Positions 24,508 to 32,875 of a stretch of 64,000 nucleotides of DNA are shown piece after piece; within the stretch, counting starts at the first letter, position 1; each line of letters begins with the position of its first letter. A program made the translations under genes and the position numbers. The stretch comes from Hymenobacter sp. CRA2 (lineage in GTDB: Bacteria > Bacteroidota > Bacteroidia > Cytophagales > Hymenobacteraceae): positions 1 to 64,000 of the forward strand of contig NZ_MVBC01000023.1 of NCBI RefSeq assembly GCF_002007105.1, read 5' to 3'. The notes below the pieces were generated by a model. It worked only from the letters and a program-made list of their open reading frames with translations, searched no databases and was not told the DNA's origin.

Positions 24508-25515
24508 ATGTCGCTGTTTGCTCCTCTCAGCCTGCTCCCCGCTTTCTTCGTCGCCGTATTCGCCGCTGGCTCTGGCCAGGCTGTGACCACGTTGCCCCGT
24601 CCGGAAAGTACTGGCTTCAGTCACCCCAAGCCGGCTTTCGATGTGGTGCCGCTGGGCGTAAAGGGCGGCCTCGACGAAAGCAACCTGTCGGCTTACCTCG
24701 TGGCCCCGACCGGCAGTCAGGACTTTATCTGCCTCGATGCGGGCACCGTGTACAGCGGCGTGCGGCAAGCCGTACGGCAGCGCGTGTTCCGGGAGTCCGC
24801 CGAAGCCGTCATTCGCCGGCGCATACGGGCCTACTGCATTTCACACCCGCACGTCGACCACGTGGCCGGGCTGCTGCTCAACGCCCCGGACGACACCGCC
24901 AAGAGCATTTACGGCACCGAAGCCTGCCTGCGCGTGCTGCAGCGGGATTATTTTAACTGGCAGACCTGGCCGAATTTTGGCGACGCCGGCCCGGCCCCCA
25001 GCCTGCGCAAGTACCAGCTGCGCACCCTCGCGCCGGGCGAGGAAACCAGCGTGCCGACCACCGCCCTGAGCGTGCGCGCCTTCCCGCTCAGCCACGGCCC
25101 CAACTACCCGAGCACGGCTTTTCTGGTGCGCTATGAGCAGAGCTACGTGCTGTACTTGGGCGACACCGGCGCCGACGAGTTGGAGCACAGCCAGCGGCTA
25201 CGTGAGCTGTGGCAGGCCGTGCAGCCGCTGGTAGCCGCCGGGCAGCTACGAGGAATTTTCATCGAGGCCTCCTACCCCAACGAGCAGCCCGACAACCAGC
25301 TGTACGGCCACCTCACACCCACGCGCCTGCTGCAGGAGTTGGGCGTGCTTGGTCAGCTCACCGGTCCCGAAGCGCTGCGGGGGTTGCCGGTTATCGTCAC
25401 GCACCTCAAGCCCACGAGTGCGAACGAGGCCACGATTCGGCGGCAGCTGGCAGCGGCCAACACGCTCGGACTGCGGCTGATTTTTCCGCGGCAGGGGCAG
25501 CGGCTACGGCTGTAG
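24508..25515 (+). CDS. exported class II 3',5'-cyclic nucleotide phosphodiesterase
   Basis: A 335-residue metallo-beta-lactamase-fold phosphodiesterase of the PDE class II type (yeast PDE1 / Vibrio CpdP group). The metal motif H-P-H-V-D-H is at 113-118 (SHPHVDHVAGL). Later signatures are LYLGDTGADE, FIEASYPNEQ, YGHLTP and THLKP, the class II hallmarks. An N-terminal hydrophobic segment (LFAPLSLLPAFFVAVFAAGSG) indicates export, so it may destroy extracellular or periplasmic cAMP or cGMP. The ATG at 24508 gives this signal; the longer frame upstream runs into the preceding gene. Confidence 0.88.
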   Translation: MSLFAPLSLLPAFFVAVFAAGSGQAVTTLPRPESTGFSHPKPAFDVVPLGVKGGLDESNLSAYLVAPTGSQDFICLDAGTVYSGVRQAVRQRVFRESAEAVIRRRIRAYCISHPHVDHVAGLLLNAPDDTAKSIYGTEACLRVLQRDYFNWQTWPNFGDAGPAPSLRKYQLRTLAPGEETSVPTTALSVRAFPLSHGPNYPSTAFLVRYEQSYVLYLGDTGADELEHSQRLRELWQAVQPLVAAGQLRGIFIEASYPNEQPDNQLYGHLTPTRLLQELGVLGQLTGPEALRGLPVIVTHLKPTSANEATIRRQLAAANTLGLRLIFPRQGQRLRL

Positions 25516-25606
25516 CGGGCAGCGAAGCAGCCCGGTGGCAGACGAGCAAAAAGTGGCTTTATGCTCGCTTCAGCCTACCTTTCGCAAAATCCCTGCTTCG
25601 CCGAAC

Positions 25607-27712
25607 ATGAAAAATATTGCGCAAGTATTCCTCGCCTCCTGCCTTGCGCTGCCGGCCTGGAGCCAGAGCCTGCACTCCCCTGCCAACAAGCTGGCGCTGC
25701 GCTTCAGCCTCAGCCCGGCCGGCGAGCCAACCTACCAGCTCAGCTTCGGTTCGCGCACCGTGCTCAAGCCCAGCCGGCTGGGCGTGCTGGTGCAGGATCA
25801 GGCCGGGTTTGCGCAGGGCCTGACGGTGGTGCGCATGGATTCGGCGCAGCACGACGAGACGTGGCAGCCGGTGTGGGGCGAGGTCAAAAGCATCCGCAAC
25901 CGCTACAAGGAGCTGCTCGTGACGCTGCAGCAGCCGGGCCCGGAGCAGCGGCAGGTGCAGGTGCGCTTCCGCCTCTACGACGACGGCCTGGGCTTCCGCT
26001 ACGAGTGGCCCCGCCAGCCCAACCTGCAGTACTTCACCGTGATGGGCGAACGGACTGAGTTCAACCTGCCGGCCGACCACAAGGCCTTCTGGATACCCGG
26101 CGACTACGATTCCAACGAGTACGCCTACACCACTTCGCGCCTGAGTCAGGTCAACAGCGGCGGCATCACGCCCATTCAGCTGAAGTCGGACCCGAAGCGG
26201 GTGCAGACGCCGCTGATGCTCAAATCGGACGACGGACTGTACGTGAACATTCACGAGGCGGCCCTGGTGAACTACCCGGCCATGATGCTGGACGTGAGCC
26301 CGCGGGGTTTCGGCCTGACGGCGCACCTGGTACCCGCGGCCACCGGCGCGGCGGCTTACCTGCAGGCGCCCGAGCACACGCCCTGGCGCACCATCGTGGT
26401 GAGCGACAAGGCGCCCGAGGTGCTGGCCTCCAAGCTGATTCTGAACCTGAACGAGCCGACCAAGCTCACGGACACGGGCTGGATCAAGCCGCAGAAGTTC
26501 GTGGGCGTGTGGTGGGAAATGCACGTCAACCGCTCCTCCTGGAACTACTCCGATGCCTCCAACCTCAAGCTGGCCGACACCGATTGGCAGGCCCTGAAAC
26601 CCAACGGCCACCACGGCGCCAACACGCAGAACGTGAAGCGCTACATCGACTTTGCTGCCCGGCACGGCATCGGGGGCGTGCTGGTGGAGGGCTGGAACGT
26701 GGGCTGGGAAGACTGGGCCGGCAACTGGAAGGAGGAAGTATTCGACTTCGTGACGCCTTACCCCGACTTCAGCGTGCCGGAACTCCAGCAGTACGCCCAG
26801 CAGAAGGGCGTCAGGCTCATTATGCACCACGAAACCTCCGGCTCGGTCACCAACTATGAGCGGCGCCAGGACCGCGCCCTCACCTTCATGCAGGAGCACG
26901 GCTACGACGCGGTGAAAACCGGCTACGTGGGCCGCATCATCCCCCGCGGGGAGCACCACGACGGCCAGTGGATGGTGAACCACTACAACCGCACCGCCGC
27001 CAACATGGCCCAGCGGCGCATTATGGTGGACATGCACGAGTCGGTGCGGCCGACGGGGCTGCACCGCACTTATCCCAACTGGCTGGCCTCGGAAGCAGCC
27101 CGCGGCAACGAGTTCAACGCCTGGAGCGAAGGCAACGCGCCCGAGCACGAAACCATCCTGCCCTTCACCCGCCTCATGGGCGGCCCCATGGACTACACGC
27201 CCGGCATCTTTCAGATCAAGCTGGAAAGCTGGAACCCGGCCCGCAACCAAGGCAAGCAGGTACATACCACGCTGGCGAAACAGCTGGCCCTGTACGTGAC
27301 CCTGTACTCGCCGCTGCAGATGGCTGCTGACCTGCCCGAAGCCTACGAAAAGCATCCCGACGCTTTCCAGTTCATCAAGGATGTGGCCGTGGACTGGGAC
27401 GATACGCGCATCCTCGCCGCCGAGCCCGGCGACTACCTCGTGACGGCCCGCCAGGCCAAGGGCAAGAACGAGTGGTACCTCGGCGCCATCACCGACGAAA
27501 ACGCGCGCCAGCAGACGGTGAAGCTGGACTTTCTGCCCGCCGGCCAGAAGTACCAGGCCACCATTTACGCCGACGGCAAGGGCGCTTCATGGGATAAAAA
27601 CCCACAGGCCTACCAGATCCGGAAGCAGACGGTGGACAGCAAATCGACGCTGAAGCTGCAGCTGGCCCCGGGCGGCGGCGCGGCCGTGAGCTTCAAGCCT
27701 GTGAACCGTTAA
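25607..27712 (+). CDS. GH97 alpha-glucosidase, inverting (SusB) type
   Basis: A 701-residue exported enzyme with signal peptide (MKNIAQVFLASCLALPAWSQ), an N-terminal beta-sandwich, a catalytic (beta/alpha)8 barrel and a C-terminal all-beta domain. Three glutamates match the inverting-type GH97 set: E409 in MHHETSGSV, E478 in MHESVRPTG and E502 in ARGNEFNAW. Their spacing (69 and 24 residues) is what I recall for Bacteroides SusB, and ILPFTRLMGGPMDYTPGIF also matches. It should hydrolyse alpha-glucosidic bonds of malto-oligosaccharides in the periplasm. No SusC/SusD pair lies nearby. The ATG at 25607 is fixed by the signal peptide. Confidence 0.95.
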   Translation: MKNIAQVFLASCLALPAWSQSLHSPANKLALRFSLSPAGEPTYQLSFGSRTVLKPSRLGVLVQDQAGFAQGLTVVRMDSAQHDETWQPVWGEVKSIRNRYKELLVTLQQPGPEQRQVQVRFRLYDDGLGFRYEWPRQPNLQYFTVMGERTEFNLPADHKAFWIPGDYDSNEYAYTTSRLSQVNSGGITPIQLKSDPKRVQTPLMLKSDDGLYVNIHEAALVNYPAMMLDVSPRGFGLTAHLVPAATGAAAYLQAPEHTPWRTIVVSDKAPEVLASKLILNLNEPTKLTDTGWIKPQKFVGVWWEMHVNRSSWNYSDASNLKLADTDWQALKPNGHHGANTQNVKRYIDFAARHGIGGVLVEGWNVGWEDWAGNWKEEVFDFVTPYPDFSVPELQQYAQQKGVRLIMHHETSGSVTNYERRQDRALTFMQEHGYDAVKTGYVGRIIPRGEHHDGQWMVNHYNRTAANMAQRRIMVDMHESVRPTGLHRTYPNWLASEAARGNEFNAWSEGNAPEHETILPFTRLMGGPMDYTPGIFQIKLESWNPARNQGKQVHTTLAKQLALYVTLYSPLQMAADLPEAYEKHPDAFQFIKDVAVDWDDTRILAAEPGDYLVTARQAKGKNEWYLGAITDENARQQTVKLDFLPAGQKYQATIYADGKGASWDKNPQAYQIRKQTVDSKSTLKLQLAPGGGAAVSFKPVNR

Positions 27713-27842
27713 GTACCCCCGTGAGCCCCGTGGCACCCTTGCCCGACAATCATAGACTCGAAACCATCCGCACCGTTGTCGCGCAGCTCAACGCCGGTTA
27801 CTCGCTACGCGACTAGGCCAGCAGTGATGGTAGCAGCGAAAA

Positions 27843-27880
27843 CAACCGCGCCCGGGACCGTTTGGCCCCGGGCGCGGTTG
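27843..27880. terminator. bidirectional hairpin terminator between GH97 and DUF2911 genes
   Basis: A perfect 14-bp stem (CAACCGCGCCCGGG at 27843-27856 with 27867-27880) has a 10-base loop. It sits between the 3' ends of two converging genes. CGTTT follows on the plus side and a mixed A/T stretch on the other. Confidence 0.8.
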
Positions 27881-27900
27881 CGTTTGGCTCAGACGATGGG

Positions 27901-28764
27901 TTAGCGCTTCTTCCCGACTTCCTTGAGCAACTGCTCGTTCAGGCGGGTGTACTCGTCCTTGGTACGCTCGTTTTGCTCGTTTTTCACCAGCGCCAACGAC
28001 TGCCGCGCGGCTTCGGCAGCTTCGTCTTTGCGGTTGGCCTTCTGCAGCATCTTGCCTTTCCAGTAGTAGGTGTAGTAGCTGGGCTGCTGCTTGATAACCT
28101 CGTCGAGCCAGGCTACGGCCTGGTTGATGTCCTTGTCGGTGCTGTAGTAATACTGCGCGGCGGCGAAGTAGGGCTTGCGGTCCGTCTTCATGGCCTCCTG
28201 GATCTGGGCCATGATGCGGGCGTCGGGGTCGGCCACGATGGGCACGCTTACCCGGGTTTTGTCCCAGCGAATGGTGAGGTCGGCGGCCTCGGGCTGCAGG
28301 TTCTCCAGTACCATCGAAAACGACTCCATGGCCGTGTTGGAGGTGCGGGGCTTGGCCGTCACGCGCACTTGGTCCAGTTCGGGACGGTAGTCGTAGGCCC
28401 CCCACTGCGAGGTATCCTTGTTCAGGATAATGGTCCACTCCTTCGGATCAGGAATGGTAAACAGGGCGTAGGTACCGGCCGGCACCACCTGCCCGCCAAA
28501 CTTCACTTCTTCGCCAAACTTGATGCGCGTGGAAGAGTTGGCCCCGGTGCGCCACACTTCGCCGTAAGGCACCAGCTTGCCGAACACGTCGCGGCCGCGC
28601 TTGGAAGGGCGCGCGTACACCATCTCGATGTAGGACGTGGAAAAGTCCTCCCGCGTGTGCACGGTCGGGCTCATGGCTGGTAAGCGAAGTTGCTGCGCCT
28701 GCAACGGCGCCGTGGCCAAGCTACACAGACAGCCGGCCAGACAGAGGGTCAAAATACTTTTCAT
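27901..28764 (-). CDS. exported DUF2911 protein with TPR-like C-terminus
   Basis: A 287-residue protein with signal peptide (MKSILTLCLAGCLCSLATAPLQAQ). Residues about 25-170 form a DUF2911 domain: SPTVHTREDFSTSYIEMVYA, RPSKRGRDVFG, LVPYGEVWRTGANSSTRIKF and VPAGTYALFTIPDPKEWTII. The C-terminal third (DRKPYFAAAQYYYSTDKDIN onward) is helical and TPR-like. DUF2911 is abundant in Bacteroidota and has no known activity. The start at 28764 follows from the signal peptide; a longer frame upstream has none. Confidence 0.88.
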   Translation of the reverse strand: MKSILTLCLAGCLCSLATAPLQAQQLRLPAMSPTVHTREDFSTSYIEMVYARPSKRGRDVFGKLVPYGEVWRTGANSSTRIKFGEEVKFGGQVVPAGTYALFTIPDPKEWTIILNKDTSQWGAYDYRPELDQVRVTAKPRTSNTAMESFSMVLENLQPEAADLTIRWDKTRVSVPIVADPDARIMAQIQEAMKTDRKPYFAAAQYYYSTDKDINQAVAWLDEVIKQQPSYYTYYWKGKMLQKANRKDEAAEAARQSLALVKNEQNERTKDEYTRLNEQLLKEVGKKR

Positions 28765-29029
28765 GCACGGAGAGGTGTGGGAGATGAGCAACTCGTAGCA
28801 AACATCGGCCCAGCTGGCCCTCCGAACGGCCTTTTTCCGAACGTTTGTTCGTAAAAAACTTCCTCTGCCCGTGGCGGGGCTCCGTTCGGCCAAAGCCAGT
28901 GAGTACAACGCGGTTTGGCCCAGCCTATTGCCTGGGCCGGCACAAAACTAGCCCGCCGCACCCGAAGCCCGGTCGCGCTGGTTGGGGCGGCGGCTTGGCG
29001 GCGTGCCGTTCGGCGCCGTATCTTGTTGT

Positions 29030-29848
29030 ATGCGTGCTGGCTTACCCTTGCTGACTTTTTTGCTTGCCCATTACTTTTTGGGGCGGCGGCCGGCACCTGC
29101 CCACCCTGCGGCGGCCACGCCTACCGAGCTGGTCATCGTGGGCACGGTGCACCGGCCCACGCGCCTGTTCAACCCCGATTCGGTGATGCGTATTCTGGAG
29201 CGCGTGCGGCCCGACCTGATTCTGGTGGAGCTGGACAGCACCTTTTTCACACCCGCCTTCGAGCTAAAAATGCCGGGCCGCGAAAACGAAGACCTCGGCG
29301 TGGCGCGCTACCGGCGCCTGCACCCCGCGGTGCCCATGCGCCCCTTTGACTACGAGGGCCGCAACGAGTTTACGCGCCAGCACGAGCTGCTCACGCGCCC
29401 CGGCGAGGTGCTGGCCCTGCTCGACGGGCTGTACCAGAACCGCCTGCTCACCCCCGCTCAAGGCCAGGTGCTCGACCGTTACTACGCTCTGACGGACTCG
29501 CTGAACCGCTACGCCCGGCAGCGCCCCTATGTCATCAATCAGCCCGCGGTGTACGCGCTGGCAGCCCGGCGCCAGCAGTACCAGTACCAGAAGCTGAACG
29601 AGGTGGTAGCCGCCCGCCGCGAAATGGCCGATTACCGCGCGTTCTGCCGGCTCAACGCTGACTTCTGGGACCAGCGCAACCAGGCCATGGCCCGCCACAT
29701 CCGCCACTACACCCGCCAGCACCGGGCGCGGCGCATCGTGGTGCTGGTGGGCCACGCGCACAAGTACTACCTGCTGCGCGAGCTGACGCCCCACGCCGCG
29801 GCGGAGGGATTTCGCCTGCGCGAGTATTACGAGTATGTTCAGCGCTGA
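29030..29848 (+). CDS. TraB/Tiki-fold-like protein
   Basis: A 272-residue protein with an N-terminal signal or anchor (MRAGLPLLTFLLAHYFLG). Conserved-looking elements are TELVIVGTVHRPTRLF near the start, RPDLILVELDS, RNQAMARHIRHY and the C-terminal RRIVVLVGHAHKYYLLREL. The order G-T-x-H ... L-V-E-L-D ... R-N-x-x-M ... V-x-V-G-x-x-H is that of the TraB/GumN/Tiki/EreA-like superfamily of putative metallo-hydrolases, with His in both motifs and the Glu/Asp kept. Substrate is unknown. This is a superfamily-level call by motif. Confidence 0.72.
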   Translation: MRAGLPLLTFLLAHYFLGRRPAPAHPAAATPTELVIVGTVHRPTRLFNPDSVMRILERVRPDLILVELDSTFFTPAFELKMPGRENEDLGVARYRRLHPAVPMRPFDYEGRNEFTRQHELLTRPGEVLALLDGLYQNRLLTPAQGQVLDRYYALTDSLNRYARQRPYVINQPAVYALAARRQQYQYQKLNEVVAARREMADYRAFCRLNADFWDQRNQAMARHIRHYTRQHRARRIVVLVGHAHKYYLLRELTPHAAAEGFRLREYYEYVQR

Positions 29849-29971
29849 GCCATTCCGGCCCGGCTATTGGCAGAAAATTGTCGGTGCACTTGCTAGAAAT
29901 TGCACCATTATGTTCGTACTTGCGGCCGCAAAGCCGGCAGGCCCCTTTTCTGCTGCCGGGTTTGTACTTCG

Positions 29972-30109
29972 ATGATGTTGGCTACGGCTTGCCTGTTTTG
30001 CGCTTTCACGGCTTCGGCCGCCACGTCCGTTTCGGCGGCGAAGGCAGCCGTGTGTCTGGGCAGCAAGAAACGCAAGGGCGCTAAACGGGTAAAACATACC
30101 CGCCGCTGA
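29972..30109 (+). CDS. 45-residue Lys/Arg-rich small ORF before aspartokinase
   Basis: A short frame with a hydrophobic, Ala-rich first half (MMLATACLFCAFTASAAT) resembling a signal peptide. The end is strongly basic (GSKKRKGAKRVKHTRR), with five Lys and four Arg codons in the last 16. It could encode a small secreted basic peptide, a kind common in this group, or act as a leader peptide for the aspartokinase gene downstream, because two terminator-like hairpins follow. A start three bases later is equally possible. No homology is claimed. Confidence 0.55.
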   Translation: MMLATACLFCAFTASAATSVSAAKAAVCLGSKKRKGAKRVKHTRR

Positions 30110-30154
30110 CCGTCGCCTGCTCGTTGCTCGTCTTTTCGACTCTGAAAGTAACCC

Positions 30155-30185
30155 GCGCCGGTCCTTGTGAACCGGCGCTTTTTTT
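30155..30185 (+). terminator. intrinsic terminator upstream of aspartokinase
   Basis: The stem GCGCCGGT/ACCGGCGC (30155-30162 with 30171-30178), with an 8-base loop, is followed directly by seven T residues. It is a textbook intrinsic terminator 45 bases after the Lys-rich small ORF and 65 bases before the aspartokinase start. Confidence 0.92.
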
Positions 30186-30199
30186 ATGCGTTTTACCAA

Positions 30200-30227
30200 G
30201 CAACCGGCCCCGTTCGGTTGCGTTTTT
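30200..30227 (+). terminator. second hairpin plus U-tract just before aspartokinase
   Basis: GCAACCG (30200-30206) pairs with CGGTTGC (30215-30221) around an 8-base loop, followed by GTTTTT. It ends only 23 bases before the aspartokinase ATG. Either it backs up the first terminator, or it shapes the leader of the lysine genes. Confidence 0.7.
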
Positions 30228-30250
30228 GACCTCACACTTTCGCTGATTCC

Positions 30251-31588
30251 ATGAAAGTTCTCAAGTTCGGCGGTACGTCCGTCGGGACGGCCGAGCGGAT
30301 GCGGGCCGTAGCCGGGCTGATCCAAGCCCCCACCGGGCAGCGCATCGTGGTGCTCTCGGCCATGTCGGGCACCACCAACGCGCTGGTCAACATCGCCAAG
30401 CTGCTTTACGAAGGCGACACCCGGGCCGGCACGCTTCAGATCGAGGTGCTGCGCCAGCACTACCACATCGTGACCAAGGAGCTGCTGCCCGATGAGGATA
30501 CGGTCGCCGAAGGCCTGAAGCTGGTGGACGAGTCGTTCAAGAGCATCTTCAACCTCACGCGCCAACCCCTCGGAGCGGCCGGAGAAAAGGTGATTCTGGC
30601 CCAGGGCGAGCTGCTGAGCACCCGGCTGTTTCACCTCTACCTGACGCGGGTGCGCGGCGAGCGGGCCGTGCTGCTGCCGGCGCTGGAGTTCATGCGCCTC
30701 GACCAGAACGAGGAGCCCGACGCGGCTTACATCCGGGAGCATCTGGCCGCGCAGCTGGATCAGTACCCGGAGGAGCAGCTCTTTATCACGCAGGGCTACA
30801 TCTGCCGCAACGTGCAGGGCCACATCGACAACCTCAAGCGCGGCGGCTCCGACTACTCCGCTTCGCTGATCGGGGCGGCGGCCGGGGCCGAGGAAATTCA
30901 GATCTGGACCGACATCGACGGGCTGCACAACAACGATCCGCGCGTGGTGGAGGACACCTACCCCATCCGCGAGCTGTCGTTCGACGAGGCGGCCGAGCTG
31001 GCCTACTTCGGCGCCAAGATTCTGCACCCGAGTTCGGTGCTGCCGGCGCGGGAGCACGGCATTCCGGTGCGCCTGCTCAATACGATGCAGCCCGAAGCAC
31101 CCGGCACCCTGATTTCGGCTCATACCGGCGAGGAGGCCATCAAGGCCGTAGCCGCCAAGGACGGGCTGACGGCCATCCGCATCAAGAGCAGCCGCATGCT
31201 GCTGGCGTACGGCTTTCTGCGCAGCATCTTCGACGTGTTCGAGAAGTTTCGCACGCCCATCGACATGATTACGACCTCGGAAGTGGCCGTGTCGCTGACC
31301 ATCGACGACGCCTCGCGCCTGCCCGAAATCCTGGAGGAGCTGCGCAGCTTCGGCACCGTGGAAGTAGACCACGACCTGACCATCATCTGCCTGGTGGGCA
31401 ACCTGGTACAGGAGCAGCACGGGGCCGCCGGCCAGGTGTTCGACACGCTCCGCAACGTGCCGCTGCGCATGATCAGCTACGGCGGCTCGCCCAACAACAT
31501 CAGCATCCTTATCAACACCGCCGACAAGCGGCGCACCCTACTGGCCCTGAACGAAGGGCTGTTTCGCCGCGCCACGGCTGCCCTGTAG
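30251..31588 (+). CDS. lysC: aspartokinase
   Basis: A 445-residue aspartate kinase that phosphorylates L-aspartate in the first step of lysine, threonine and methionine synthesis. The N-terminal kinase signature KFGGTSVG is at residues 5-12. The nucleotide site includes VVLSAMSGTTNALV and RGGSDYSASLIGAA, and the DPRVVEDTYPI segment is typical. The last 150 residues form two ACT domains (from about IKSSRMLLAYGFL and TIICLVGNL), so allosteric feedback by an end-product amino acid is expected. It is monofunctional, not fused to homoserine dehydrogenase. It is followed by lysA, which points to the lysine/diaminopimelate branch. Confidence 0.95.
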   Translation: MKVLKFGGTSVGTAERMRAVAGLIQAPTGQRIVVLSAMSGTTNALVNIAKLLYEGDTRAGTLQIEVLRQHYHIVTKELLPDEDTVAEGLKLVDESFKSIFNLTRQPLGAAGEKVILAQGELLSTRLFHLYLTRVRGERAVLLPALEFMRLDQNEEPDAAYIREHLAAQLDQYPEEQLFITQGYICRNVQGHIDNLKRGGSDYSASLIGAAAGAEEIQIWTDIDGLHNNDPRVVEDTYPIRELSFDEAAELAYFGAKILHPSSVLPAREHGIPVRLLNTMQPEAPGTLISAHTGEEAIKAVAAKDGLTAIRIKSSRMLLAYGFLRSIFDVFEKFRTPIDMITTSEVAVSLTIDDASRLPEILEELRSFGTVEVDHDLTIICLVGNLVQEQHGAAGQVFDTLRNVPLRMISYGGSPNNISILINTADKRRTLLALNEGLFRRATAAL

Positions 31589-31593
31589 CCCAT

Positions 31594-31688
31594 CCGTTTC
31601 CTGCGCGTGCCCCGGCTGACGTAGCAGCGGCGGTCCTCCGACGACCGGTGCCGCCGCTGCCGTTCACCGATACGCGCACAGGAAACGG
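31594..31688. other. long imperfect stem-loop between lysC and lysA
   Basis: The 130-base gap between the two lysine genes can fold on itself. CCGTTTCCTGCGCGTG (31594-31609) pairs with 31672-31688 apart from a two-base bulge, and inside it GCAGCGGCGG (31624-31633) pairs with CCGCCGCTGC (31651-31660). No U-tract follows. It could modulate read-through or mRNA stability; it does not match the known lysine riboswitch layout. Confidence 0.5.
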
Positions 31689-31718
31689 GTGCTCCGCTGC
31701 GCCTACTTCCTCCTCACC

Positions 31719-32861
31719 ATGCCTTTGCAACTTCCGGCCGACCTTTCGACCCGGCCCACGCCCTTTTACCTCTACGACCTCGGCCTGCTCGGCCGCACGC
31801 TGACGGCTGCCGCCGAGGCCGCTCGTCAGCACGACATTCAGGTGCATTACGCCCTGAAAGCCAACTCCAACGCGCCCATTCTGGAACTGGTGCAGCAGCA
31901 CGGCTTCGGCGCCGACTGCGTCAGCGGCAACGAGGTGCAGTGCGCCCTCGACGCGGGCTTTGCGCCCGACCACGTGGTGTTTGCCGGTGTGGGCAAGTCC
32001 GACGCGGAAATCAACCGCGCCCTAGCCGCCGACATCTGGTGCTTCAACGTGGAATCGGCGCCCGAGCTGGCCATCATCGATGAGCTGGCCGGGGCGCAGG
32101 GCCGCCGGGCCCGCGTGGCCCTGCGCCTGAACCCCAACGTGGACGCGCGCACCCACCACTACATCACCACCGGCCTGGAAGCCAACAAGTTTGGCATCAA
32201 CATGACCGACTTGCCGCAGGTGCTAGAGCTGCTGCAAGGCCTGCGGAACGTGGAGCTGGTGGGCTTGCACGTGCACATCGGCTCGCAGATTACCGACTTG
32301 TCGGTGTTCGAAACGCTGGCTGGGCGCGTCAACGAGCTGCAGCAGTGGTTTGAGCACCGCGGCATCCAGCTACCACACCTGAACGTGGGCGGCGGCCTGG
32401 GCGTGGACTACCACCAGCCCGACGGCCATCTGGTACCTGACTTCGCCAGCTACTTCGGCATTTTTGGCCGCTTGTTGCAGCGCCGGCCGGGCCAGCAGGT
32501 GCACGTGGAGCTGGGCCGCGCCCTGGTGGCGCAGTGCGGTACCCTGGTGAGCCGGGTGCTGTACGTGAAGGAAAGCCAGCAGACAAGCTTTGCCATTCTG
32601 GACGCAGGCATGACGGAGCTGATTCGCCCGGCCCTGTACCAGAGTTACCACCGCATCGAGAACCTGACCAGCCGGGCACCGGAGCGTACGTACGACGTGG
32701 TAGGCCCCATCTGCGAGTCTTCCGACACCTTCGGGCGCAAAGTAAGCCTGCCCGAAACGCGCCGCGGCGACGTGGTGGTACTGCGCACCGCGGGTGCCTA
32801 CGGGGAGGTAATGTCGTCGCGGTATAACCTGCGCGACAAGGCCGAGGCTGTGTACGTATAG
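31719..32861 (+). CDS. lysA: diaminopimelate decarboxylase
   Basis: A 380-residue group IV PLP decarboxylase that converts meso-diaminopimelate to lysine. The Schiff-base lysine is K47 in HYALKANSNAPIL. Other signatures are FGADCVSGNEVQCAL, LNPNVDARTHHYITTG, KFGINM, GLHVHIGSQI, the phosphate-binding LNVGGGLGVDY, and the C-terminal active-site GPICESSDTF with the catalytic Cys and Glu. The ATG at 31719 (MPLQLPADLS) is chosen by family length. It lies 130 bases after lysC and is likely co-transcribed. Confidence 0.96.
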   Translation: MPLQLPADLSTRPTPFYLYDLGLLGRTLTAAAEAARQHDIQVHYALKANSNAPILELVQQHGFGADCVSGNEVQCALDAGFAPDHVVFAGVGKSDAEINRALAADIWCFNVESAPELAIIDELAGAQGRRARVALRLNPNVDARTHHYITTGLEANKFGINMTDLPQVLELLQGLRNVELVGLHVHIGSQITDLSVFETLAGRVNELQQWFEHRGIQLPHLNVGGGLGVDYHQPDGHLVPDFASYFGIFGRLLQRRPGQQVHVELGRALVAQCGTLVSRVLYVKESQQTSFAILDAGMTELIRPALYQSYHRIENLTSRAPERTYDVVGPICESSDTFGRKVSLPETRRGDVVVLRTAGAYGEVMSSRYNLRDKAEAVYV

Positions 32862-32875
32862 CGGCCGCGCCGGCC

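Noticed and set aside
25559-27355. Long minus-strand open frame opposite the GH97 gene
   Set aside because: A shadow frame with unnatural composition; the plus-strand gene has signal peptide and catalytic residues.
27721-27816. 31-codon frame after GH97 (GTG start, ending GYSLRD)
   Set aside because: It faintly resembles the start of a helical DNA-binding domain, but it is too short, has no context and may be chance; not enough to call a remnant.
31594-31718. Lysine riboswitch between lysC and lysA
   Set aside because: The folded spacer is far shorter than the lysine aptamer and lacks its conserved junction; only simple nested stems are visible.
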